A stretch of 64,000 bases of DNA from Hyperoplus lanceolatus (GCA_026929865.2 CM049410.1:18996001-19060000), one strand, 5' to 3'. Counted from the first letter of the stretch, positions 11,401 to 23,592 are shown. A program made the numbers and translations. The notes: generated by a model not told the origin, from the letters alone.

Positions 11401-13890
11401 CCTTACATAGATCCATTTGTACAGCCATATACCACCCTATGACTCTTTAGAAACATAAAACAAAAAGTTGTGTCGTCTTACCTGGCGACAGACTGAGCCT
11501 CAGGGTAGCGACCCAGCATGGCTAAGCACTCTGCCTTCAGTATCTTGAACCTGTGACAGGCTGGGGCAGACTCCAAGGCACGGTCCATGCAAAAAACAAC
11601 CTATAGACAACAACAACATTAAACTAGCAGTCTGCATCTGCATGACATTTTTGTAACTGGTGTGGTGACATAACCAAACAAATGCAGTGTAAGACTGTGT
11701 GTAGTCTACCATCCTGAAGTCTCTCTTCTCAAATCCAATCTCTGCCATTCTCTCATATTCAAGTATGGATTCTGCATTCTTCACCTGGCAAAGAAATTTG
11801 AGGTATTCAGTGAAAATGTTAAAAGCTTGTAGTACTCAATTAGTGCGTGGCAGGTAACACTGGCTTATTTCCTCTTCTGTGCCTGGGCAATTCAAGCAGC
11901 AGCATTTCTGTGAATAAAAAGCCTTTTTTTGGTATTAACTCAAGTTGATCCCCTCATCAATCGCTCACTATCAGAGTTGTTTACTTAATTTGCAATAGCT
12001 TGGCCAAAGATTATCAGAGTGGATAATCATGTTCCAAGAAGTCAAATCATGCTATGTCAAACCGACTTCAGCTCACCTCCTGCACGGCTTGGCTGTTGTC
12101 TGGCTCCAGTTCCAGAACCTTCCGGAAACAGCGGCTGGCAGCCATTGCATTGCCGAGGGACAAGTGGCACTTGCCCTCTCGCTGATGGCCCTGTGGGTAA
12201 AAGATTTACAGTTCACAACACTGAATTCACAACATCCCTCAATTGAAACCCTGTGGCCCTGAAATCAGTTGAACTAAATTACTTTCCGTTATGTGACAAA
12301 GATTTGTATCCCTTCCGCAAAATCACAATGCTAGTATGTAGGAGCCACGACATATAAAATGGGTCATCCCTAATATACAATTTAGTAAACAAGTACACTC
12401 AATCAGATACTGTGTAAGGCATTCTGTAGCTGTGTCAAAAATCCTTAGAAAATCTGGTTAGTGAATTGTTTATACAACCAATGGGCATTAATGGCCCCAA
12501 CAAACAACATGATATAGAATTAGATCAAGATTGTGGATAAAAACTAAATTTTACGTTGTTTGGTGCCTTTCTGAAAAAATTAATCACAAGCTTGCAATGG
12601 AAGGCGTGGAAAATTAAAACCACCTTCCAAGATTTTTCCTCTGACAGAATGTGAGGGTTTGTTTCCCACAACCTGCCTTCATGAAGGAGTTGTCAAGTCG
12701 TACTGCTTGCTGGGAATCTTCTAAAGCCTCTCTGTACCGACACAACATCATTAGCGTGGCGGCCCGGTTTCCATAGTAACTTGCATTCTTCGGACACATG
12801 TCTGTATAAAAAAAATAAGTCATTGATATCCATCAAGGTCAGGCAGAATTCAAAAAAAGTATTACCGAGAAAAACACAATATCAACAACATCCAGTCAAA
12901 TGATGTAGGGATAATTACCTATGGCCTTGGTGTAATAATTGAACGCCTCTGCGTAATCCTTCTTGATATAAAATGCATTGCCTTGCTCTTTGAAGGTCTC
13001 CGCATCTCTGTGTAAAAGTGGGAAGGACGAGAGCAGAGAAAAGGCTAATTAAGCAGAACCCCCTCAGATCAAGTAGTTTAGAAACTATTACTATGGTGGC
13101 CAAATAATGACTGGGTTTATTTGACATCACTGGAAACATAAAACATGACACTTAAAAAGTCTGATCAATCTCATGTATAATCATGTGTACAGGCTCTTTT
13201 CCAGTTATGTGAATGAACATTTATAATCATGTGTGCAGGGCCTTTTCCAGTTATGTAAATGACAGTGTGCATCAGAGAGCTGAGTGGCCGGAGTTGGCTA
13301 AACATAGAAGCAGAAGTGTCTACAACCAATCACACGCGAAGTTATTTTGTGAGACACGGAGCAGAGCCAGGAACATATGACACCATGCTGCCCTGGGCTG
13401 CTGTCAATACTTTTATGGGAAGCCTTTCATGTTTTACATCACGACCACACACACCGAGTGAATGGTATCATTAACTGGTTTGGCCAGCGAGCACCATACT
13501 CGGAATGTTGGAATAATTAGAAAGCAGGACTCTCGGCCCCGTTCAACTTTAACACATTGCACGCAACTGCAGTTTTTAATTTATCACAGTTTGCTTGACT
13601 ACTAACCAGAAATGTATTACAAAGTACATGACAACGAGCTAAACCCTACATATGGCAAAATGTAGCTCGCCGAACAGTTCGCCGTAGCTCGCTACTTAGC
13701 TTTCACAGTGCGACGAGAAAATGAACATACGAAGGACTTCTGAGCACACATGTCAGTTTGAGGCTTTCTGAGAGAAGTGATACAGCAGCTGACAACACTT
13801 TCTTAATTGGTCTTACCTTTCTAATTCTTCGTCGCTGAGCATGTCCGTGTCAGGGTCCATGTTCACAGCATCACAGTTCTCCTCCGCCAT
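8483..13890 (-). CDS. dnajc7: DnaJ homolog subfamily C member 7 (TPR2), 14 coding exons
   Basis: Coding exons: 13890-13817, 13007-12919, 12801-12677, 12190-12077, 11784-11710, 11600-11482, 11024-10871, 10726-10562, 10250-10159, 9427-9354, 9262-9116, 9010-8858, 8707-8645, 8520-8483. They join in phase to 493 codons plus TAA; human is 494. Tandem TPR units fill residues about 30-360 in two blocks. A J domain runs from about 380 ([11 protein letters not shown]) to 450, with its HPD motif at residues 408-410 split by the exon 11/12 junction. The C-terminus ends GNFFFQFG as in other vertebrates. The protein is a cytosolic co-chaperone that binds Hsp70 and Hsp90 through its TPRs and stimulates Hsp70 ATPase through the J domain. 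Intron 3 has a GC donor (AAG|GCAGGT). The start lies in a GC-box promoter shared with NKIRAS2. Confidence 0.96.
9524..10083. mobile_element. Long foldback (palindromic) MITE in DNAJC7 intron 9
   Basis: The left half and the reverse complement of the right half align over roughly 230 bases. Shared blocks include CCACGCCCATCGTGGGGGAAA versus the same with one change, TTAAAGCCACAACTCTTG, and GTGAAAAATTATTGAGT. The ends carry ATAGAGACAG / CTGTCTCTAT. No target duplication is certain, so the ends are approximate. It lies wholly within the intron between exons 10250-10159 and 9427-9354. Confidence 0.75.
10371..10399. repeat. (CTTT)n microsatellite
   Basis: About seven CTTT units in DNAJC7 intron 8. 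Confidence 0.9.
13177..13262. repeat. Two-copy 40-bp tandem duplication
   Basis: Segments 13177-13216 and 13223-13262 are near-identical (ATAATCATGTGT..CAG and TTTTCCAGTTATGT..ATGA) with a 46-bp period. It lies in DNAJC7 intron 1. Confidence 0.8.
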
Positions 13891-13992
13891 TTTGCCGTTA
13901 CTGGGGAGGGGCGGGGTCTCACACTGCAGTAGTTACGTACATTGTAAACAGGAAGTAGTCCGTTCGGTAAGGAAAACTACTCACTTTTAGGT
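13891..13992. promoter_or_regulatory. Divergent DNAJC7/NKIRAS2 promoter
   Basis: A GC box (GGGGCGGGG, 13908-13916) sits just outside the DNAJC7 start codon, and the two genes diverge from here. A plus-strand donor (TTTAG|GTAAGA, junction 13990/13991) and an acceptor at 14401-14402, nine bases before the NKIRAS2 ATG, suggest a non-coding NKIRAS2 exon 1 starting within about 100 bp of the DNAJC7 start. There is no obvious TATA box. The transcription start sites are inferred. Confidence 0.5.
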
Positions 13993-14410
13993 AAGAAATT
14001 ACTCCCAAAGCTAATGTATATACACCTACAGGTCGCCAATGTCAGCGTATATGATTTTAAAGACAAGAGTTGTAGACCGGATGGTCCGTTTCATACAACA
14101 TTAGCTACTTGGTGTGTGATCTCGTGACTGTATTTCACTGAAAGCTAATGCTAAGCTATTTCTTAATTTCATAAACGTTAGCATACACAGTTAGCTAACA
14201 ATACTGTATATCTGTATGACGAGCGTACATTTGAAATATTTATTATTTATTGGTGCTAAGTCAGTAATTATCTATATCAGAATAAAGCTATTGTAACGTC
14301 ATTAACGTTTGTATGTATGACCATATATTACACGGATATGCTTTACATTGATAAAGTATTGAATTTAACACTTTCCATTTGTGTTTATTCTCTGAAAACA
14401 AGATCGAGTC

Positions 14411-16277
14411 ATGGGCAAAAGCTGCAAGGTGGTTGTATGTGGCCAGGCTGCAGTTGGTAAAACGGCTGTGTTGGAACAACTACTGTATGCCAATCATGTT
14501 GCAGGTATACCTATACAATAATACTGCTCTCCATGTTTTCCATTTATGAATGAAAATATAAATTATTGTTTGGCTTGGATGCACTGTTGTTTTTAAGTCT
14601 TATGATTAATCTCTGCCTCTGACTTTAATTACCTTCATGTTTTCCTTTAATAGTGATTAATTCTTCCTGAAAGATAAAAGTTTAGGTTATATAATTACAC
14701 ATTTATAAAATATGTGTATATATGATATATAATAAACAACATGTATTATTTGAAATAGAGTCTAAGATCAGTAAATGGTCAACCTCAAAAAGATAACTTT
14801 AAAAAACAAAACAATAGAGCTGTTAACAACTTCATTCCATATGCATTTCTGTTTTGTTTTTATTTTTATTTCTTTGTTGTTGTTGCAAGTTTCAGAAATC
14901 CAGCTGAACTTACTATGCTAACAGCGGCTGATAAAATGACGGGGTCCGAATAGTATTGCACACTTTACAACATTCCATAAAATGTACTTGCAAATAATAT
15001 TCAATGACACGGACAACAATATAGTGGCCCAAACAGATTTCTATTCACTCTCACAATCTCACAATCTCACAATCTCTAACTCCAGGCTAAGTCTCTCATG
15101 TGAAATGTTGAACAAATGTATTGCATGTTTTTGGTAGTGATTTGTGACCGTATGTGCCTGTGTCTTTGTCCCTCAACTGTAGGTTCAGAGCCTATGGAGA
15201 CCCTGGAGGATATCTACATCGGCTCCATAGAAACGGACCGCGGCACACGGGAGCAGGTGCGTTTCTATGACACCCGCGGACTCCGGGACGGGATGGAGTT
15301 TCCTCGACATTACTACACTTTTGCCGACGGCTTTGTTCTGGTGTACAGCATTGACAGTAAAGAGTCTTTTAAACGGATGGAGGCCCTCAAGAAAGACATC
15401 GACCGCCACAGAGACAAGAAAGAGGTGAGGATGACTGAACCCCTTTTTTTGCACTTGGGAACGCTCACTTGGGGTTACTTTAAACCCAGGTACCAAGGTG
15501 AATTTAGAGGGGACCAATCAAGATAACCCAAAATCCTTTTTTTTATTTCTAATCCGTTATCTGTTATGTAATGGGTGAGGTATCTAAAGCACTTGATGGA
15601 TTTATATTTTAATTTGGTTTTGTCCTCATTCTCTTTAAAGCCTAAGTCAGCAATTCTGGAGAACGCTTGTTGTCAAATTCACTTTTTGTTAAAATCAGTG
15701 AATCTCCTCATGATCCACAATACCTGTACGTACTGTGCGTGCATTGAACAAAAAAACAGAGCCTATGCTTTGTATTAACACATTGCATTTTTTTTCTGTG
15801 CACAAGAGTACGGACAGGTAGTGCATCGTGAGGAGTTATTCACTGATTTTGACAAAGTGATTTTGGCGTCCTCAGGAATCGCTGACTCTGCATTTAAGTC
15901 CCACAAGTCAACCTGCCATAGCTGCTGCCATTGCTAACATTGTAACTAATGTCACAAAGGGCACATACGTGAACTGGTTTAGAAAATGAGATTACACTGG
16001 TGTTGGGGCTAACTTGGCAATTCCTGAATCACAGGTGACCATTGTGGTGCTGGGTAACAAGCTGGACAGGCAGGATGACAGGAGAGTGGACTTCAACACG
16101 GTGCAGAACTGGGCCAAGAATGAGAAGGTGCGTCTGTGGGAGGTGTCGGTGGCGGACCGGCGCTCGCTGATAGAACCCTTCGTCTACCTGGCCAGCAAAA
16201 TGACCCAGCCACAGAGCAAGTCCACCTTCCCTCTCAGTCGCAATAAGAACAAGGGCAGTGGTTCTACAGACAGCTGA
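14411..16277 (+). CDS. nkiras2: NF-kappa-B inhibitor-interacting Ras-like protein 2, 3 coding exons
   Basis: Coding exons 14411-14504, 15183-15424 and 16035-16277 join in phase to 192 codons plus TGA; human is 191. The small GTPase motifs are a P-loop GQAAVGKT (residues 11-18), the switch II counterpart DTRGLRDG (61-68) and GNKLD (119-123). The residues equivalent to Ras Gly12 and Gln61 are Ala and Leu, which is typical of kappaB-Ras proteins and not a mutation. There is no C-terminal CAAX box; the tail is Ser/Lys-rich. kappaB-Ras proteins bind the PEST region of I-kappa-B beta and slow its degradation, and also restrain Ral signalling. I chose NKIRAS2 over NKIRAS1 from the sequence and from the DNAJC7/ZNF385C neighbours. 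Confidence 0.95.
15634..15898. mobile_element. TTAAAG-type palindromic MITE, copy 1
   Basis: It lies in NKIRAS2 intron 2. The left end (TTTAAAGCCTAAGTCAGCAA) and right end (AATCGCTGACTCTGCATTTA) are inverted, and the inner arms continue the match (TTCTGGAGAACGC; TCAAATTCACTTTTTGT). Copies 2 and 3 lie at 26047-26398 and 45875-46233. Confidence 0.75.
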
Positions 16278-17196
16278 ATGGACCAGACACACTGGAGTCA
16301 TGTTCAAGAGAGTGAGCGGAAAGGGAGAAGAGGGGATGTGAAAGAGAATTTAGTTTTTTTTGCTAGATTTTGATATTATGAAAGTTTGAGGTGGTCGGAA
16401 TAAGTTTGGAGAATGTAGAGAAATGATGATTGTATGTATATTTATATACAGTGAGTACTGTTGGTTTTGGTGTGACATGTATATTTGATTACTTGGTGAA
16501 GTACTACTTAAAATTGAAGAATGCAAGCTTCTTTTGGTTTGTTTATCCCCATTTTATAAGTTGGATTATTGGCAAACTATTCACCCACATTATTTCCAAA
16601 TATCGCTGTTTGCATCAGCAGCCATGTATTGGATCTACATAATGTAGTTATTGAACTGCTGACAATCTACAGTTTGATCTCAGTTTATACTTTATAAACA
16701 GTCCAGAGTTTGTTATATCAGAATCACAGCGCTCACTGTTTAGATAAAATAATGACCGAGCACACATGTACACTGGCTAATATTTTATTTACATGTGCAC
16801 AACATGTATTCACAGACCGAATCAGAAATGGCAGCAGACGATCATTGTTACGTAATTATTGCGTCACAAAAATGCTGAGTGTCACATGTTGTCAAAGATA
16901 TTGATGATGCATAGCAACTGAGCTATTTGTTAATCTGGAGATTTGTTACGCTATGTATGTTATTATTTGAGTGAGTGGCTGACATTCCTAACAGGCTTAA
17001 GAAATTCAAATATGAGTTAAAACACGTTGAGACGAAAGGCTCTGCAGGCTCAGGTGCTACTTTTTTTCTGGTTGGAACAAATGGAAGACATGAAACACTA
17101 TATTTAGTAAAATGTTGTAGTATAAACAACACCATATAATCAGTAACTGCTGAAGTTGAAGCTGGTATGTTGTTTTTTACTAAAATGTCAAATAAA
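16278..17196 (+). other. Presumed NKIRAS2 3' UTR
   Basis: AT-rich sequence from the NKIRAS2 stop to the AATAAA at 17191-17196. A second possible signal lies near 17694. Confidence 0.5.
17191..17196 (+). terminator. NKIRAS2 polyadenylation signal
   Basis: AATAAA about 0.9 kb past the NKIRAS2 stop codon. Confidence 0.45.
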
Positions 17197-17990
17197 ACCC
17201 TTAAGTACTCATTAGTCGACCAACTGTTTACTCATGGTTCAACATGAGTCAAAATATGAGCAGCTTTTAATGTTGGATAAATTGAAAAGATGATTTTGCC
17301 TTGAATATTCATGTTATTCACCAATATTCACCAAACGGTTTTATGTATGATATGAAGAAGGTTGTATGTATCATACATGCACCTTTTGGGCAAATATCAA
17401 GCTTTTATTAATTATGTTCACTTGATATTTGTTTGCATGTTTTGTAAACAAATTTAAAAAAAAAAATCTGTGCCTAAGCAACATTTGTGGTTGTACTAAA
17501 TACATCATACTTTGATTTCATCATGAACATGATTGGGGATTTGAGATATCTTTCAGTTAAACTATATTGTAGTATGTTTCATGGCTAGTGGTTGTCTCTG
17601 ATCTTCCTGTAAAACTATTTTTGATATTTTTTAAATTATAAGTTGTCTCTCTCAGTTTTGTTTTAAGTGAAATCGTTAAAATCCATTACAAAAAATAAAT
17701 AATAATTGCATGTGCACAATGCATGAAAAATAGGAACTGAAGAACTGATTAAAAAAATATGTATATCATTTACTTTATTACAATTTATATGTTGAACGTA
17801 TTTACCGGAAGTAAAATTGTCATCATGTCTGCCTTGACTCCGGGGTGTTCGTCACTTAGGTCATTTTAACCACTCCAATAATAAGATTCAATTGCTGATG
17901 TCAAGGATGGCTTACTGATATTACTAGTAGGTCTACTAATACCATGGTTAATACTAAATTGTCTTTGAGCCATGTGGAACGAAAATCATT

Positions 17991-18007
17991 ATGCCCTCTA
18001 GTGGCCA
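17991..18007 (-). promoter_or_regulatory. CTCF-like motif
   Basis: The minus strand reads TGGCCACTAGAGGGCAT, close to the CTCF core (TGGCCACCAGGGGGCGC). It lies between NKIRAS2 and ZNF385C, a plausible domain boundary. Occupancy is inferred. Confidence 0.45.
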
Positions 18008-18778
18008 CAATGAGTAACTGTAACACCACATGGGTGAAGTCACACACAATACCATACAATATTGGCTTCGATTCTATTTTGGTAATCCATACCCACAGTG
18101 CAATCATCACAAATAAGACATTATTTCATAGTAGATAATACTCTTATGTATTGTGAAGATATTTACAAATGCAAAGTAATGATGCCGTGGAAATCACCAG
18201 GCAATTACTCTACTGTAAAAGTCAGAGAAATGAACAGTATGGTATATTGCCTTACTGATGATGCAAATTGAGGGTAAAAATTCCACAGTGTCTTGGTCCT
18301 TTACGTCGCTTAAATTACATTTTTATTGACCAACAATACATCAACATGTCCCCCTGGATAACGTCAAAGGTGTCAGACTTTGTTCACCTTCCTCACTGAA
18401 TGCACACAAACCATGAGCAATAACAAATATCACATTTTTGCACGGCTCAAAAATGCCTTCTGCTTGATTTATCCCAGGTGGAATCACCCCTGTGCTTTCA
18501 GGCCAAAACCACTCGTGGGAAGCCATGCAAGCGTGACAGCTAACATTTGACATCACTGATGGCTTAAGGGCAGCTGATATTTCCAGACCACTGCCAAAAA
18601 ATACAGGCCCCTGACAGCACACAGAGTCTGAAGGTGACATTGCCATTTACACTGTAGGCCTATGGGCTCCTCCTGTGTGTGGAATTGTTTTGTTAATCTG
18701 ACGCCTCATGATGGGGACTCTGTGGTTGCGAGAGGGTCAGAGTAGCAGCTTCCAGGGTTGAAGTCTATTTTTCTCTTT

Positions 18779-18782
<4 letters not shown>

Positions 18783-18852
<70 letters not shown>
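18783..18852. repeat. Compound (CT)n(CA)n microsatellite
   Basis: About 19 CT units run directly into about 15 CA units. Confidence 0.95.
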
Positions 18853-18857
<5 letters not shown>

Positions 18858-19867
18858 AAAAAGCAAGAAGGAACAAACTGTTATCTGTTTAACGGCTCCG
18901 CTGGGAGAGCTGGATGCTCGGCTGCAGTCGTGCAGCACAGTGTGTCATGCAACAGTAGATGAGTATTACTGGTAGCAACACAAGGGCATCACCCTGTTGC
19001 CCTGTGACTGTGTGACTACCAAGTGTGAATTTCTCTTTCTTCTGTGCTCAGTGTAGTCTGAAGGGAGAAGCAGGTCCATAAATCACACAGGCAAAGAAGA
19101 GACACATCGATTCTTCGCTCTGGCACGCTAACAGATTTTTTTTTTTTTTTGTCTGTTCTGTAATACACAACATCTATTACGCCATTGTGTCAGTTTGTCC
19201 TGGGAGAGGGGTCCCCTTTTTAGATGTTTTTTATTCTGACGTTTCTTTCATTTTTACCCAGGGTAAATAAAGGGGTTTTGGGGAGTTTTTAATCATCCAA
19301 TTCCAAGGGTGTTCGTATGCTGTACACATTGTTAAGCCCCCTGAGGCCATTTGTTTTATAATATTGGGGTGTATAAAAAATGAGCATGATCTGTCAGTGT
19401 GAGTGTTTAGGTGTTTCATTCTGTTTTGTATGCAGATCAATACAGACGCTGAGCCCTTACACAGAAAGACTTTCAAAGAAGAACATTTTGAAAAGATTAA
19501 ATGAGAAGTTTCTCTCTGGTTGTTAGGAGTCAGGGACAGAAAATGAACACCACCGTGTGATGCTCGTAGTCTCAAAGTGTTATAATCCAATAGTCAAACC
19601 ATTTTGAAAGGAAGTGCAGAACATCAGCGCGGTGGCTCCACTCCAGTCATTAAAAAAGAACATGATTGAAATGAGATGGTGTATGATAGCACCCTCTGGG
19701 CAAAGGTGAATGTAAAATCATTTTCACAAATGTTCCACTTGAGGTTTTCTCATTATCTTGCATTAACCTCTCCGTTCAAGATGAACGTGTGAAGCTAGAA
19801 GATCATTCCCTCTGCCTAAACATCTCTGACCTTGTCTGACTAGAATTGTTTCCTCAAGCTGGTTAAT

Positions 19868-19913
19868 ATACTATATATATATATACTATTTTTATATATA
19901 TATTATTATTATA

Positions 19914-19982
<69 letters not shown>
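19868..19982. repeat. (AT)n low-complexity tract
   Basis: An interrupted TA tract becomes a pure AT run from about 19917 to 19980. Confidence 0.95.
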
Positions 19983-20562
19983 TATATACATAATTAATGC
20001 TAACTCAGTGATAGTGATTTTATGCCACCTTCATGTACATATTTGTACTTGGTAGTGGTAAAAATGTAAATATGCCATCTTCTGTAATATCACCAACAAA
20101 CTATGATTGGACACAATATGTTCAAAAAAGTCTAGTTGAAAATTAACCATAGTCCAATATGTCAGCAGATGATTTTAATTCAACTGTAGCTACTTTTTAT
20201 TTTCAGTGAAACCAATATGTTTTAAAATAATATCAAGTCATTTCTTGTTACCTGGTACAGGAAGTAAATACATTTCATATTCACTACAGCATCTTAACCT
20301 GGTAATTACTTAACCTGTACGTATCATTATTGTCTATTATAAAAAATGTAGGTTAATTACTTTTGTTCATAATACAAATAAAAAGGTTAATACTTATCTG
20401 ATAATACATTCATTTGTGTACCCCCAAACACGGCTAAGAAATATGATACTGAATACAATTACTTTGGATTTCCTTGAATAACCCCAAATTTAAAACATTA
20501 AAAAATTTGACTGTAAAAAGAAGCGCTGCCATTCTATCTACCAATGCAAATTCATTGTTTTC

Positions 20563-20771
20563 GAAAATGTACTTAAGGGGGGTGCCTTTAGCTCAGTTGG
20601 TAAGGCGACCCCCTCCCAGGCCGGGCCCAGCAGACCCGGGTTCGATTCCCACCCGCTGTCATTCTCTGCATGTCACTCCCCTCTCTGCCCCATTTCACCT
20701 CTGTCTCTCTGCACTATCAATAAAGCATAAAAATGCCCAAAAATATCTTTTAAAAAAAAGAAAATGTACTT
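20563..20771 (+). mobile_element. tRNA-derived SINE with 12-bp target duplication
   Basis: The SINE body (20575-20759) has an A box (TTTAGCTCAGTTGGTA), a B box (GGGTTCGATTCCC) and a body rich in CTCTCTGCCCC and CTGTCTCTCTGCAC. Its tail carries AATAAAGCATAAAAATGCCC and ends in an A-run. The direct repeat GAAAATGTACTT flanks it at 20563-20574 and 20760-20771. It looks like a SINE family common in perch-like fishes. The A-run and perfect duplication suggest a fairly recent insertion. Confidence 0.9.
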
Positions 20772-20873
20772 GGCAGTAAACCTTATTCTGATTCTCATGA
20801 TAACTATGTGGCATCACAAAACAATTATAATTTCAATGAAACACATTCACCTTCTGTCTCCCCCTCTCAGTTT

Positions 20874-20875
<2 letters not shown>

Positions 20876-20948
<73 letters not shown>
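20876..20948. repeat. (CA)n microsatellite
   Basis: About 36 uninterrupted CA units. Confidence 0.97.
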
Positions 20949-20950
<2 letters not shown>

Positions 20951-21612
20951 CAGGAGATAAGGGTGTCACTCTCCCCTCACTGCACTGGAGTGATAAGACA
21001 GTGGATCAATAAAGCGGACACACCATGTCAGTGTCACAGCTCAACAAGGTCACTGTAACCTTCTGCCATATCACTGGCTTTAGTACAAGTGCTGCGGATC
21101 CATAGGCTTTCCTTTGATTATCACCATGGGAGTCGCTGGGCGCTTGATGTTGTGCTTATCTACTGTTTCCACAAAGGACGGGCTGGCGTGATGGACCGAG
21201 GGGCGTACAGAGGACAACATCAATAAATAATCCAAGGGGCTCTCGTTCAAACATACAAGAAGAACTGGAAAATTAACACAGAGTACAAACATGAGTATGC
21301 TGTGAGCTATATAAAAGCACAGTCACAGTTTATCACACACTTTAAACGCTCCTCCGCTTGGTTTCACGGTGTTGAAGGTGGCTTTATGGTTCGACACGGC
21401 AGAGATTTGCTATGCTCCATCACTTTGGCAAACCCACAGAGGACCTTGAGTGTCTGCTGTTCCACAAACCAGGAGAATTCATTGCTAACTACCAAATATT
21501 TTCTGCAGTAGCTAGAGCACAATCCAGAGCCACCCTGGAATGGCCATCTGTGTAGTGAATCATCTGTCTTCAAAACCACCTCAGCCACTCAGGTATGTTA
21601 TTCTTGAGTTTA

Positions 21613-21890
21613 GTTAAGTTATCTTTATTAGTCCATTAACACAAGGCACATTGACATTCATCTTTTCGCATATCAAGTTACCACACTTCGGAGGGGGTCA
21701 GAGCGCAGGGTCAGCCATGGACAGCGTCCCTGTAGCAGTTCAAGGTTAAGTGCCTTGCTCAAGGACACAATGGTAGGTGGGCACCGTACATGTAATACCA
21801 GCCACCACTAGTATTACAAGTAACACCCTCCTGTCCGGTGCCGGGGATCGAACAAGCAACCTCATGGTTACTGCCTGGTCAGCCCCTCTT
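21613..21890 (-). mobile_element. tRNA-derived SINE-like element, minus strand
   Basis: Read on the minus strand it has a B-box-like GTTCGATCCCC, then TTGAGCAAGGCACTTAACCT, which is conserved in many fish SINE bodies. It continues with CTCTGACCCCCTCCGAAGTG and a tail with AATAAAGATAACTTAACT. No clear target duplication is seen, so it is probably an older copy. The family name is uncertain. Confidence 0.65.
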
Positions 21891-22874
21891 CCTCTATTCT
21901 ATCACTTCTAGATGTGCAACAGAAGCAGAGCTCTGACACAGGGGATTTAACTTGTTTTTTATTTGCTTTCCCAATTGTTTGTGTGCTAAACACATGTCCT
22001 GCAGTCACAAGTGGTTTCCAAAATGGCTGGAGAAGGATCAGCTGTGGGTTGCCATGTGAATAGATGATGTTGGGGTTTTGCCCACTGTCACAGACTCCAC
22101 AACAACCTGCTTCAAATGAAAAACTCTGGATCACACGCAAAATAATTTTGATTTCATATTGCTTTTTTTTATCTTGTCTCACAGCTGTGCCTCACTTTGG
22201 AATGACCATTTAATAAGCAATACTTTGAAACAGCAAAGCTGTACAAAAACATAATTTGAGCAAAGAGTGTATAGCTGCACTCTTGAAATGTCTTTGTCAA
22301 TCTAGAAGCATTCATCGTGTTGATACCGTTATGTTCTTGAGAACACACACCCACACACATATTATATTGTTATTTCTCAAATGTCAATCCGAAAAATACT
22401 GCCTTCTTCTGGGATGTTGCTTTTTTTTTCTTAGTCACCAATTGAGTCAGGAAAAGCGCATACCCATACTGACTGACACTCACATAATCATTAAAAAAAC
22501 AATTTTTACAAGTTCTAAAAGCTTTATTTCCCAACATCTTTCACTTGTCCTCTTAATGGTACATCTCTGTAAGTTTTTTAGTTGTCAATCCATCCATGCG
22601 TACAGTGTGTCCTACTCTCTCGAGCTATGGAAGGATACCCTGAATGGATGGTCATGTTAGATTTTGCTCAACCTGTCACCCCTGAGAAGGCCTGGCTAAT
22701 GTGACTTTAGGATACCGTCTGAAAAAGGCCTTGAATCACATTATTATTTATTCAGTCACCATCAACAAGGAGAAGAAGAAAAAGAAAAAGCTCACTCAAA
22801 AAGATTTTGTTTTAAATATTTTTTCTCTTGTACGTTTAAAAAAAACATGTTGGTAAAACCACGTAAATAAAGTA

Positions 22875-22876
22875 AA

Positions 22877-22927
<51 letters not shown>

Positions 22928-22928
22928 C
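22875..22928. repeat. (AAAG)n microsatellite
   Basis: About 13 AAAG units. Confidence 0.95.
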
Positions 22929-23145
22929 AAAGCATATTCCCTGTATGATGTACAGAGCCTACTTTAACATAATCTACTCTCTTCTACCATAGCAGTTCAT
23001 TATGATACAGATAACGATAGCATCTCTGATAAAATCTCTATAGTTACTCTATGATTTTCTACATATAATTTGCCTTCTCTAGATTCATTATTTTAATTAA
23101 GAAAGTTTCAGTTATTTTAGGTCAGAGTTTCCCACTGAGTGATAG

Positions 23146-23193
23146 AAACAAACAAACAAACAAACAAACAAACAAACAAACAAACAAACAAAC
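23146..23193. repeat. (CAAA)n microsatellite
   Basis: About 12 CAAA units. Confidence 0.95.
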
Positions 23194-23588
23194 AGTGAAG
23201 ATTAAAGGCTGGCTGGTTCACTGAGTAGTGCGACTGGGGAGAATCACATCGCTATGGCGACCCAGAAAGACTTCAGGGGTTCCTTAAAACAGAAAAAATG
23301 TAGAAGAAGAAGAAAGCACTAGCACTGGATGGCAATTACAGGGTTTTCACGACAGATGGCACTGCTGCATCACAGACAACAATACATATTGCACAATGAG
23401 AAAAATGCATAGGACTTTGCTCCATTACTGTAATTTAAGAGAACATGATTTGGTATGAGTGTTGAGGGGAGGGATGATGTGTATAGTGTTCCAAGTCCTT
23501 ATGAGACCTTTGCCAACAGTTCAGTTTGGCAGAGGGGAGGTTTGAGTGTCAGCAGATAGGCCTATCCTTGGAGGGAGGAGGAGGGAGA

Positions 23589-23592
<4 letters not shown>

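Noticed and set aside
14438-15376. NKIRAS2 Ala and Leu at the Ras Gly12/Gln61 positions as activating mutations
   Set aside because: These are normal features of kappaB-Ras proteins.
15185-15517. Minus-strand frame opposite NKIRAS2 exon 2
   Set aside because: It is the antisense shadow of a GC-rich coding exon.
20575-20650. tRNA gene from the A and B boxes
   Set aside because: The boxes belong to a SINE with a retroposon tail and target duplication; no clean cloverleaf is apparent.
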